This document shows, one piece after another, positions 32,694 through 42,157 of a DNA stretch of 64,000 nt. A program made the translations under genes and the position numbers. Source of the stretch: Pseudopithomyces maydicus (Eukaryota > Ascomycota > Dothideomycetes > Pleosporales > Didymosphaeriaceae); the NCBI GenBank assembly GCA_026873275.1, contig JANTUC010000001.1:620001-684000 (forward strand), given 5' to 3'. Every line of letters begins with the position of its first letter. Positions within the stretch are counted from its first letter, which is position 1. The notes under the pieces were generated by a model that worked only from the letters and a program-made list of their open reading frames with translations, made no database searches and was not told the DNA's origin.

Positions 32694-34231
32694 CTAGCCC
32701 ATGACCATTCCCTTGAGACCAGCCATATCACCTTCCTTGGCGGCAATCTCAAAATATCCATAGATGATGGTCACGGCAAGGAGGATACCAGTACCACTAC
32801 CCAGAGCGCCAAGCAGGTCACTGCCTACAGAGAGAGCACCGATACAAGCACCCCCAAAAGCGGCGGCAGTTGGAATGACACGCTTGAGCTCCTTGTACAT
32901 GGATTCTTCGCGGTGACCAGCCATTACGAGACCTTGCTCCTTGAGCTGCTTAGCTACATCGCGAGGAGATGAGCCGGAAACCTCGATCCAGGTCTTGGAA
33001 AATACCGCACAAGCGACGAGCATGTATACGATGAAGACAGCCGTCTTGAGCGGGTCGGAGAGAGCCTCGGTGATGCTGAGAGGGGGGACCTAAATGCGTT
33101 AGCTGTGGTTCAAGATGGACACAGGGGATAGGTACATGTAGTAAGCAACACCGGAGGTGGCGAAAAGCTGAGCGGAACCCTCACGCGGCTCCCAGACACC
33201 GAGAAGGCGGACAAGGAGGTTGTCGGAGAAACGAGAGTAGAGCATCTGACTAATCAAGAAGACGTTGGAGGACAGGGCAGATTGCAGCATAATGGGCATG
33301 TTGGAGGTGTAGAACAGGCGGACAGGGTACGAGCCACGCACGCCACGTTGACGAGCAGACTTGACGGGGATCTCGACACGGAAACCCTGGAGGTAGATGA
33401 CAGCGCCAAAGACAATGACTGTAGCGATCAGGTTCATGACGTTGGGCAGATTCTGGCGGTAGAAAGCTTCGCGGAGAGCAGCCGTCTTGTTCGGCCAGGT
33501 GAAGAGGAGGTGCACGAGGGCGATAATGGCACCCTCGAACTCGGGGCCACGGCCTGTGTTGATGGTGGTGGGGGAGAAGGCTTTCCACATAATGGACTCG
33601 CAAATGTTGGTGGCGATGAAGAGCGAGATGCCGCTGCCAAGGCCGTATCCCTTCTGGAGCAACTCGTCGAGTAGGATGACGATCAGACCGGCGATCATAA
33701 GCTGCACGACCAGCAAGACACAAATGCCGGCGCCAAGGTCAGAGGGCTGTCCGTAGAGACCGGAGATAACGAACACGACCGACTGGCCGAAGGAGAGGAG
33801 GATGGCGAGCAGCTTCTGGGCGGTTTGGTAGAGCTCGCGGTCCGACTTGAGGTCGAGGTTGACGTCGATGAGGTGGGTGCCGGCCAGAAGCTGGAAAACC
33901 ATGCCCGAGGATATGATGGGGGTGATGCCCAACTCCATCAGGGTTCCTCTGTTACTGGCCATCATCATGCGCAGCCAGTAAAGCGGATCTGAGTTGTCGG
34001 ACGACACGATGCCATACAGCGGCATCTGACTCATGACCAGGAAGACGAGGAGAGTCAAACCAGTCCATACGAGGCGGTTGTTAAAGGGGACCTTGCTCTC
34101 AGGTAGCTGAATCTCAGGGACGAGAGGCACGAAAGGCTTGACGAGGTCGAGGAACCGTACTGCAGGCCATGGCGGGTCAGCTTGATAGGTACGGGACTGG
34201 GGGATGCAATTGAATACTCACGGCCGCTCAT
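32694..34231 (-). CDS. SEC61: Sec61 alpha, ER translocon channel
   Basis: Exons 34231-34222, 34159-33136 and 33089-32694; 476 aa after counting one base missing from a C6 run. The 10-nt first exon (MSG plus one base) is spliced to give MSGLRFLDLVKPFVPLVPEI. The full set of ten hydrophobic segments is present with typical blocks: LYGIVSSDNSDPLYWLRMMMASNRGTLMELGITPIISSGMVFQ (read as shorter pieces SDPLYWLRMMMASNRG and GITPIISSGMVFQ), GYGLGSGISLFIATN, RGVRGSYPVRLFYTSNMPI, SKTWIEVSGSSPRDVAKQL and AAFGGACIGALSVGSDLLGA. It is the pore-forming subunit of co-translational import into the ER. It shares a divergent promoter region with the RTA1-like gene. Confidence 0.93.
33082..33087 (-). other. Apparent -1 frameshift in SEC61 (C6 on coding strand)
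   Basis: With the only good splice borders (GTACCT at 33135, TTTAG at 33090), exon 3 is out of phase by one. One extra C in the run gives YYMSPPLSITEAL, the usual Sec61 sequence, and a total length divisible by three. Confidence 0.75.
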
Positions 34232-34896
34232 GGTTGCGGTTTGGGAAACCCGAGGGGAGGACAAAGGAGATACAAAGACACCCAAAAGTGCAGCGCGTGG
34301 GTTGCGAGTTGAATGAGGGATGCGAGGGGGTCGCGGGAGCTGTGTCGCAAGGCCACGGTTGTGGAAATTCGGGGTGCCAAGCTAGCGCGCCGCTTAGTCA
34401 CCAACCATCACCACCGCTTCCACCACCACCACCACCACCATCACACTGACACCCCGACTGTCCGCTCTAGGGGGCTGCACCGAGGCCAGCGTGGCCTCGC
34501 CTCGTCCTACCGTCCCGGCCTGCCACATGCACCGCCACACGTCTCCACATTCGCCCTAGGCCCTGCCGACGTCTGCCCGTCGCTGATTGGCCGGCGCTGC
34601 GAATGCGAAATTAGCGCCCCTTCGCCCTCATGGAGTCATGGTCGACATGGTGCCTCTTCGCGCTTCGGACTGTCGTGTACTCGCGGCCACGGCTGCCCTT
34701 GTCCCCGCAAGCGATTGCGATGGGAGCTATGCGAGTGCGACACAGATGAGGCCATACTCTCGCTGGTCAGGTACATGTATACACGTGCATATATATATAT
34801 TGTGCTCCATATCTTCTACCCAATATGTAGCAGCATTTATTGCATCCCTCTGATTCATCTGGTTCCTCTGGTTCTTCTGGTCCCTCCAATCATACA
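34232..34896. promoter_or_regulatory. SEC61 / RTA1-like divergent upstream region
   Basis: Contains a CAC/CCA trinucleotide tract (about 34,404-34,444) and a TATATATATAT run near 34,789-34,800, some 100 bases before the RTA1-like ATG, which may serve as its TATA element. Confidence 0.5.
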
Positions 34897-35801
34897 ATGG
34901 CAAATCCACCCGAGGGCAAAACCTTCAGCTGGCAGATGTACCACTACATCCCCTCTCTCGCCGGAGCCATAATCAGCATCATCGTTTTCTCCATCCTCGC
35001 CTCGATCCTGTCGTGGCAGTGGGTCGGTTCACGGAGCCACATTTTGATATTCGTCATTGTCGGCACGCTGGGTAAGCACAAACGCCACCCAACATTCAGC
35101 CCTCTGATACAATCGCAGCTGAACTTGGCGGCTATGCGGCACGCGTCGGTTCGCACTTCGACAACGAAGCCTGGGGCCCCTTCATCACCCAAGGCGCACT
35201 TCTCCTCACTGGCCCGCTCTTCTTCGCAGCAACAATCTACATGTTACTGGGCCGAACTATTGTGCTTGCGGGAGGCGAAGACGTCTCTTTAATCAAGCCC
35301 AGGTGGTACACCCGTGTTTTTGTTGGCGCCGACGTCTTTACTCTCATGGTGCAAAGCATGGGTGCGTCCATTATGGGTTCTATGAAGCTTCCCCTTGTCC
35401 TTGCTGGGAACAAGATCGTCATCGCAGGTCTCTCGCTGCAGGTTGCCACCTTCGTCTTCTTCCTCGTCGCTGCCATCGACTTCCAGATTCGCATGAAGCG
35501 AAAGTCCTCTTCGTCCCGCACTGCCTCGGATGGTGATTGGAAAAAGATGCTGTGCATACTATATACCGTCAGCGCGCTGATACTCTTTCGCTGCATATTC
35601 AGATTGATCGAATATGCTTTGGGGAACGCGACGTACCTTGTGTCGCATGAGTGGACCCTGTATGCGTTCGACACCGTACCCATGTTCTGTACGGTTACGT
35701 TCTTGTTGGTGCTACAACCGACAAGGTATGTGGCCAAAGAGTACTCAAGGAGCGGGGATTCGAGTGATGAACTGGCAATCGGGGGAAGTTCAAGAAAATA
35801 A
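34897..35801 (+). CDS. RTA1-like lipid-translocating exporter family membrane protein
   Basis: Exons 34897-35071 and 35119-35801 (GTAAGC..CAG) give 285 aa. Seven hydrophobic helices are visible. Family blocks: YHYIPSLAGAIISIIVFSIL, ELGGYAARVGSHF after the splice, WGPFITQGALLLTGPLFFAATIYM (read in pieces), the GADVFTLMVQSMGASIMGS segment, CIFRLIEYALG and SHEWTLYAFDTVPMFC. RTA1/RSB1-type proteins are fungal plasma-membrane proteins linked to resistance to 7-aminocholesterol or sphingoid bases; the substrate here is unknown. The ATG at 34897 is the first in frame; the upstream Ser/Gly-rich frame lacks an ATG. Confidence 0.85.
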
Positions 35802-36246
35802 GGCCAAGTTGATCAACTCAAAAGTCGGATTCCACAAGCCTATCGTAGGAGAGATGAAACAGAGATCCACAGATCACATTCTGCCATTGTGAAGGACATC
35901 TTGCCATTTCAATTATTCCACAAATGTCTGTATCCCTACATGACTATCTTCTCTCTTTGCAGGTGTACAGTGATGTGTATAATTAGTCTGTCAGCACACA
36001 ACATCAACAAACAGGCACTTGATGCCACTCATCGCGTCATGCAGTGTGGCACCGTGGGTGATCTTAAAACTAAACCGTTTCGGTAGGATTGCTTGGCCAC
36101 CACGTGCTTTACGCTAGTCTCCCAAGGCTTGTAGTTCCAACATCCTGTGGGGTAAACTACTATAATGAACACGATCAGCGCAACTCAAAAAAGCATATGC
36201 CCTAATGTGTCTTGCACTGGTCTCGTCGATGCATTGACAACATACA
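35802..36246. other. Intergenic RTA1-like to Zn2Cys6 factor
   Basis: Same-strand spacer holding the promoter of the Zn2Cys6 gene. No gene or clear motif. Confidence 0.5.
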
Positions 36247-37932
36247 ATGGCACGACGTAATCCTGGCTTTGTAGCAAAGCGACCGCATAACAAGTCCAGA
36301 CGAGGTTGCCTGACATGCAAGAAGAAGAAAGTGAAGGTAAATCAAGTTACTGCATTGGCATCTCACTACTTATGATCTATGCAGTGCGACGAAAACCGTC
36401 CGTCTTGCTCTTATTGTGCTTTGAGAATCCTGGAATGCGTATATCTAACCGATATGCGGAATGAGCAATCTGTGCCTTCTTCGGAACACTGTCCTAGTTC
36501 TAACGATGAACTCAACTCTTTGAATGGGACCCTGGATAGCCCATTACGGTATACACCGTCCTTGATTACCTCATCAGGCCAACTCGGCGCTACTGAACTG
36601 AGATATCTCCATCACTACAAGACCAATGTCTGGTCTGTAATGAGCCTTCAAGAGAATGACCAAGTCGCATTCATCAATCGTGACTGGGTGCCACAAACGT
36701 CTATATCTACAAGCCATATGCTGTATTCTATTCTGAGTATATCAGCCATGCATCTTCATAGTCGGTCTCAGAGCACAACTCCCGGAGAAGAAGCCCTGGC
36801 GTTGACGTATCGTCAAAAGGCGTTTACGTCCTACAACATAGCCCTGCGGAATATCACATCCGAGAATTACGAATCATTGCTTATCACGTCGATGTGGATG
36901 ATGGTACTGGTACACCCTCCCGCGCTTCCATGCACTGACAATGTCTGCTTGGCGTGGGCATCTTCGCTATTTACCATGATGCAGGGTCTCCGCATTCTAG
37001 CATCTCTAAAATGGGCATCGGGCATCGAAAAACTCACCATATACCCGCTTTTCCGAAGAGAACTGAAAAAGCTCCCGCCTCCGCCAATGCTCACGCCTTT
37101 GCCAGACTGGTTCTTCTACACAAGTGGCAGACCGCAGGGGGATGAATGGCGTCGCCCCAACGCTCCTGAAGACACTTACACGGAGGGCGTGCCCGAGTGT
37201 ACCGGCCCTAACGTACAACCTCTGGGAGGTCTAGTAGCATCTCTACAGCCTCAAAGTGCAGGAGTCTTGGTCGACGATACGAAGATTGGATGCCATCCGC
37301 AACGGCTTATGTTTGCGTCGAACTCACCGCATGCACCATTGTCATGGAAGGCAAATAAACCTAGTTGGGCACTCCCTGCTCCAGCCTTCCTCCCCCTCCG
37401 CTCTTGGCGCTCCTACAACGACTTGTTGATAATGCACAGACCGGCCCACTGGATTTCCATCGCCCCGTTCTAATTCCGGTCTTACATGCTTTGTCACCAA
37501 TTTTCCTTTCGTTGTATTATTACCGCCTGTCACCCGACGTTCATGTTCGGATATTCGTACTTCCGACATTTCTCACCGCTGAGTTTCTCGCGCTGGTGCG
37601 TAATCAAGAACCTCGAGCTTTAGTTCTCCTTGGGTGGTGGTTCGCGCTGCTCACTTCTGCTACCGCAGACGAACAAATGGTTCACGTCTGCCTCGATCGC
37701 GCGTTTACTTCAGAGTGTTAGTAATGTAATCATGAGAAACTGTGATAGGGTGCTGATGGATGCCATGGAGGGCGCATACCGCATCATAGCTGAAGAACAA
37801 AGGGGTGGAAGGGAAGCGGCGGCCAGGACGATCTTTGAAAAGTGGGAGGGTGTAATATGGGAAGAAGGTCCTGAACGTGAAGAACAATGGAGGTTGGAAG
37901 GACAATGGAGGTCGCAAGAACACGATGGCTAG
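36247..37932 (+). CDS. Zn2Cys6 transcription factor (sterol-uptake-control-like)
   Basis: Exons 36247-36336 and 36385-37932; 545 aa if one base is added in a C5 run and one base removed later. The zinc cluster has C21, C24, C31, C38, C41 and C48 (GCLTCKKKKVKC then PSCSYCALRILECVY), split by the intron right after KVK. The rest carries the usual helical fungal regulator region: ELRYLHHYKTNVWSVMS, MLYSILSISAMHLHS, then ALLQRLVDNAQTGPL, HALSPIFLSLYYYRLSPDVH, ALVLLGWWFALL and a C-terminal AARTIFEKWEGVIWEEG. The closest look is to fungal C6 factors annotated as sterol uptake control proteins; targets cannot be read here. Its stop lies only 45 bases from that of the convergent GNAT gene. Confidence 0.8.
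37392..37396 (+). other. Apparent -1 frameshift in Zn2Cys6 gene (C5 run)
   Basis: One extra C joins PAPAFLPP to PLLALLQRLVDNAQ, the conserved continuation in the other frame. Confidence 0.75.
37640..37670 (+). other. Second apparent frameshift in Zn2Cys6 gene
   Basis: The frame coding GWWFALLTS must change to the frame coding LLPQTNKWF and MDAMEGAYRIIAEEQ to reach a normal C terminus. One surplus T near ACTTCTG would do it. No homopolymer longer than two bases is present, so this differs from the other cases and its exact position is uncertain. Confidence 0.5.
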
Positions 37933-37977
37933 ATTTGCTACTGCACTTTCCTTCCTTCCTGGTGGTCAACATGTTTT

Positions 37978-38780
37978 TTACTTATTCCCAACGGTCTTCG
38001 GATCCCTTATCATACAATACAACATGACCTTGCCCTCATCTCCTGGGGTTTCCGGATCCTGACATGGCATCTCTCTTACAAGCTTGAACCCCAGCTTCTC
38101 ATAGATGGCTACATTTGGAACTTTTCTACTGCTCTCCAAATAGCAGCTTATGCCTCCATCATCTGCCTCTCTGAGCACCTCATTCATCAATGCCCTTCCT
38201 ACTCCCTGTCCCTGTGCTTCTGGAAGTACCGTCACAATGTTACAAAAGTAATACCTGTTCAACTTCAATAAAAATCCTCCAGTAAATGGATATTTTGACA
38301 TACCCCTTTTGGCTCTTCCATAACTCCTCCTGTGCCTCGGCCTGTCGCTCCTTCCAGATCCAATACCGGCGTGTACATAGCCCACCGCGGCCGTACCAGA
38401 GGTTCATACAAATCTGGTTGAACCACAGAGACCAAAAAGAAAGATAGAGCGACCACGACGGTGGCTGTGAGGGTAGCTGCGGAGGGAGCCACATCGCACA
38501 GCCGAGTATCTTCGAGGGATTTGAGGCGGAGCGTGCGACATAGAAGCGGCCGTGATCGATCCCCCAGCGGCAGCGAAGGGTGAGGGAGACGCGATTGCGA
38601 TCAAGCGAGATCTGGGCTGGTGAGTTGCTGACGAGATGAATAAGAGGATAAACGGCTGACTACTTTTGAGCGGTCGGGATATATCCATTTATTGTATGGA
38701 TCATCCGCAAATGCTTGCTGGATTGTATCTATTGCACCGTCGATGTCGGTCTCTGTCATGCGAGTGACTTGTATAGACAT
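37978..38780 (-). CDS. GNAT family N-acetyltransferase
   Basis: Exons 38780-38664, 38611-38304 and 38254-37978 give 233 aa; the introns are 52 and 49 nt. The N-terminal part matches fungal GNAT proteins (MTETDIDGAIDTIQQAFADDPYNKWIYP). The acetyl-CoA binding motif A is clear near residues 146-165: NIVTVLPEAQGQGVGRALM, with the Q/R-x-x-G-x-G/A signature, followed by CYLESSRKVPNVAIYEKLGF (motif B). The substrate (small molecule or protein) is unknown. The middle exon carries an unusual Trp- and Pro-rich segment (LPPQLPSQPPSWSLYLSFW). The start was chosen at the second in-frame ATG (MSIQVTRM). Confidence 0.82.
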
Positions 38781-39244
38781 AGTGAGCACGACAAAACAGT
38801 TGAAGGCGGCAATTTAAGGTGATAAATTTTGCAAAGAAAACGAACACAAACAGTACAAAGCAGGAAGAATGGGAGCCATTCTGCGGGGAAGATTGGCGCG
38901 TTGGCAGTGGAATGGCCAGTCTGCACATCGATAAGCCGACGAGTGGGGCAAAGCGCCCGAGCGAACACCGAGCACGTGACGACCGACCCCCGGCGGGCGG
39001 GCGGTCACCTGGCAGTTAACTGAACCCGAAGGTGCCAGGCTCCGTTCTATTATCGAGAAACATTGATACTACTTGCATATTTACTGTTTTGATTGTCACT
39101 ACGCTTATAATTGTCGTCGTTTCCCAGGCTAGAGAGTGATGTTCAATGTGCCAGGAAATATAAAAGACTGTATTAACTCAATTATCGTACAAGATCCACA
39201 TGCGGGCGCCCCATATAAATATACAGACCATGTAATGACTATAC
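38781..39244. other. Intergenic GNAT / BCS1-like
   Basis: GNAT promoter side and 3' side of the BCS1-like gene. No other feature recognised. Confidence 0.5.
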
Positions 39245-40831
39245 CTATATCCTTTTCGTAATGCCGTTCTCAAGAAACTCAAACCCTCCCTCGTTTTGTC
39301 GTGCTAGTTCTTGTTCAACCCAAGTTGCAATTCCTCTAGCTGCTTCATGCGCATTGTCCAGATGTAACTGAAAGTAGCCCTGTAGCTGGGAAGGTGTCAA
39401 AACGTTCTCTGGTATCGATTGTGCAAAGCCACTTGCAAGACTGTGGATTTCTTTCATATCCACAATGTTATCATCTCGCTGGCCGATCGTGGCCTTGTCG
39501 TCGCTACTGCTGTACACTTCCGGTGAGAACATGCGCACAAACATCTGCTCGGCCGATCTAGGACTTATGTTTCCTAGGAAGACTTTCCTGTCAACACGCC
39601 CAGGGCGGACGAGCGCTGGATCGAGCAGCTCAGGCTTGTTCGTCGTCATGATGACAATACGTCCTTCCTGTGAGCCGACTCCATCGAGCACATTGAGAAT
39701 GCCTGATAAAGTGACATTCGATCCGTTACTACCACCTCGATCACTTCCGCCACTCGGTTCGCTCCGCCGATCAGGCGACCGGGATCGTGAGGCCCGCTCA
39801 ATCCAGACAGCATCGATATCCTCGAGCAGAACAATACATTGCGGTGGAATCTCTTGGAACATCTGCTCCAGGTCTGCATCGGACGCAACGCTCGGGATCT
39901 TCACCTCGTAGAGATCTAGGCCGAACTCACCTGCCAGAGCGGTCGATAAGGATGACTTTCCGGTTCCTGGCGGACCGTAGAATAAGTACCCTCGCCGGTA
40001 AGGCATGCTGCGGCCCTGGTAGCGTCGCTGCGTTCGGGGATCCAGATACTTCCTAATGTCATCCAATAGCTCTTGTTTGATGCCGTCGTCAAAGTGCACA
40101 GTATCTAGACGCCGGATGGGCTTCCGCATCTTTGGTTGCCAAGACATACCATAGCGGTCGCGGCCATAAATGATGACGAAATATTGTGTCTGACTGTCCG
40201 CATACTCACGGGCCACCTCAATAAGCTTCCGAATGGGCTCAATAGAACGGCCCAGACAACTGATAGTCAACTCCTCTCCCCCAATGCCATCGTATGTTGG
40301 TTCTGCCATTGCCGAGGTGCTGAAGTTGTTCCTTGTGGCGAGGAAGAACTTCCCATCAAATAGAAACCACCGCGATTCCCAATGGGGAGCATACTGCACA
40401 CCACGTCGTGTCTTTTTGAGAGATGCTGCCCTGTCTGTTGCATCCCCACGGCTCATCTCGGTACGGCCAGTAAAGATGCGGTGCTGCCGTGGTCTATGAT
40501 ATGAAAGCCATGTGACCAAGTTTTTGTTGATAGGATCGCCTCCGGGAATGGTTACAGCGGCGAGGAAAAACTGGCGAATCCAGCCGTAAGCTTCGTGCCA
40601 GGTACTTCGAAGAAATCTCCATGCCGCAGGGGCAGCACCCACAATAGCAATAAGAGAGCCAACGTAGGTGATGCCAATATCTGAAGTCGACCAGTAAAGG
40701 CAATCAGAAACAAACTTAACAATCCCCGTACTGTGATTCAATAGGTCCAAAGGGAACCGCTCTCCGGTAAGGTGACGATGTTGTAGGCTCATAGTTGACT
40801 GTTGTATGCTTGCCAGTCCGTGAGGGACCAA
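39245..40831 (-). CDS. BCS1-like AAA ATPase (mitochondrial chaperone family)
   Basis: Intronless, 528 aa. It has one N-terminal membrane helix (about residues 56-72), then the BCS1 N-terminal region (residues ~95-245, with WLSYHRPRQ, HWESRWFLFDGKFF, ELTISCLGRSIEPIRKLI and RKPIRRLDTVHFDD) and an AAA domain: Walker A GPPGTGKSS at 286-294, Walker B QCIVLLEDIDAV at 331-342, sensor-1 IVIMTTNKPELLDPALVRPGR with an Arg finger. A Ser/Arg/Gly-rich insert follows Walker B (residues ~346-373). True Bcs1 inserts the Rieske protein into complex III; filamentous fungi carry many diverged paralogs, so the role is not certain. The first ATG is used; an alternative start at 40792 (MSLQHRH) lacks 13 residues. 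Confidence 0.85.
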   Translation of the reverse strand: MVPHGLASIQQSTMSLQHRHLTGERFPLDLLNHSTGIVKFVSDCLYWSTSDIGITYVGSLIAIVGAAPAAWRFLRSTWHEAYGWIRQFFLAAVTIPGGDPINKNLVTWLSYHRPRQHRIFTGRTEMSRGDATDRAASLKKTRRGVQYAPHWESRWFLFDGKFFLATRNNFSTSAMAEPTYDGIGGEELTISCLGRSIEPIRKLIEVAREYADSQTQYFVIIYGRDRYGMSWQPKMRKPIRRLDTVHFDDGIKQELLDDIRKYLDPRTQRRYQGRSMPYRRGYLFYGPPGTGKSSLSTALAGEFGLDLYEVKIPSVASDADLEQMFQEIPPQCIVLLEDIDAVWIERASRSRSPDRRSEPSGGSDRGGSNGSNVTLSGILNVLDGVGSQEGRIVIMTTNKPELLDPALVRPGRVDRKVFLGNISPRSAEQMFVRMFSPEVYSSSDDKATIGQRDDNIVDMKEIHSLASGFAQSIPENVLTPSQLQGYFQLHLDNAHEAARGIATWVEQELARQNEGGFEFLENGITKRI

Positions 40832-42157
40832 AGCAATAATGACAAACCGAGGAATTAAAAGTCCCTATTCCATAAGGCATGAACTTTTGATGAATGAAAT
40901 GGTTATTTGATCGGGTAAAGAAATTCCAATGATTTGACCACGCGAGAAACTCAGCAGCCGCTGAAAGCGGAGAGACCAGAAGGTGCCAAACTCATGTATC
41001 TCGCTGCTTACACGCTGAGATACGATGCGCGCTATCAGGCAATGTTAGCGAAGGTCATTCGGAAGCGATGGACTGAACGCACAGAATGATGTTGAGATAA
41101 TAAAGAGTTAGACGCGATTATCATGAAAGTTCGCATCGAACGCACAGACTTGCAGAACGGGTTAGTAGAATTTGACTATGTTAGCTCTCCATAGTGTAGT
41201 TCTTAGCGCAATGTACCTGCATTAGCTTCTAGTTTTACCTTTTCAAGTGTTTCATCTTCATTGTCCTACCTGCTGTAGAGGCAGACCAAAGGTAAATGAG
41301 ATGCACACTGTGGCGCAAGACATCCATTTACTCGGAACCTGACTAACTCCAGAGTCTACAACCTTAATCAATAGGTACTGAAGCCTTTGATGATTTTAAG
41401 ATTTGGGTTGAGGTGAAAACAATTGCAAACAGTTACGCTTTCACTGGAGCTGGTCTTTATGCACGTTGGGTTGTCAAACAATATTCTGACTTGCCTCTTC
41501 AATTGCGTTATATATCCTCGCTTCTCATCTAAATCTTGCTAACGGACAAACAAACATCAACCATAAAAGCACAAGCATAAGAGCAGCCTATGTGTGTTTG
41601 GCCTACGTATATTCCGATCAATGTAAGATTTGCATATATCCCATTCTCTATTTACACCCTATCTTCTCGCCATATGCTGGGAACGGCATTCCAATGTTGA
41701 GTGTATACAACAGCCAACAATGAAGCTTAAAAAGGAAAGGAAAGGGAAATAGCGCTACTTGTGAGTATTGTAGCAGGATGCACTACTCATGGAAAGAATG
41801 AAAGCTGGGGAAGGGAAGTGATAAAGCGAAGACGCATCCTTTCCGAGACAGTGTTAGGACATTTGTAAGGGAGAAAGATAAACTTGAAATAATAGAAATA
41901 TTGAAAACGCATGCAGTATGCCTATGGTATGCAAAAGACTCCCAAAGAAGCAATACTAAAAGCGACAGTAGATTGGAGTACAAACCCACCCATGAGTCAA
42001 AACGAGCTCTGGATAACGAATTAAGGATAACGCCAAACACCGATTCATCCGCATAGATCCAGTATCATCCCAAACCTAGCATGATCTCTGTGAAAAAAGG
42101 GGTATACTTCCACAGTCATCGTACATTGCATCATCACATGTTCGATCCCACTTTGCA
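40832..42157. other. Intergenic BCS1-like / Tea4-Bud14-like
   Basis: 1.3 kb without a supported gene, moderately AT-rich. Contains the BCS1-like promoter and the 3' end of the neighbouring gene. Confidence 0.5.
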
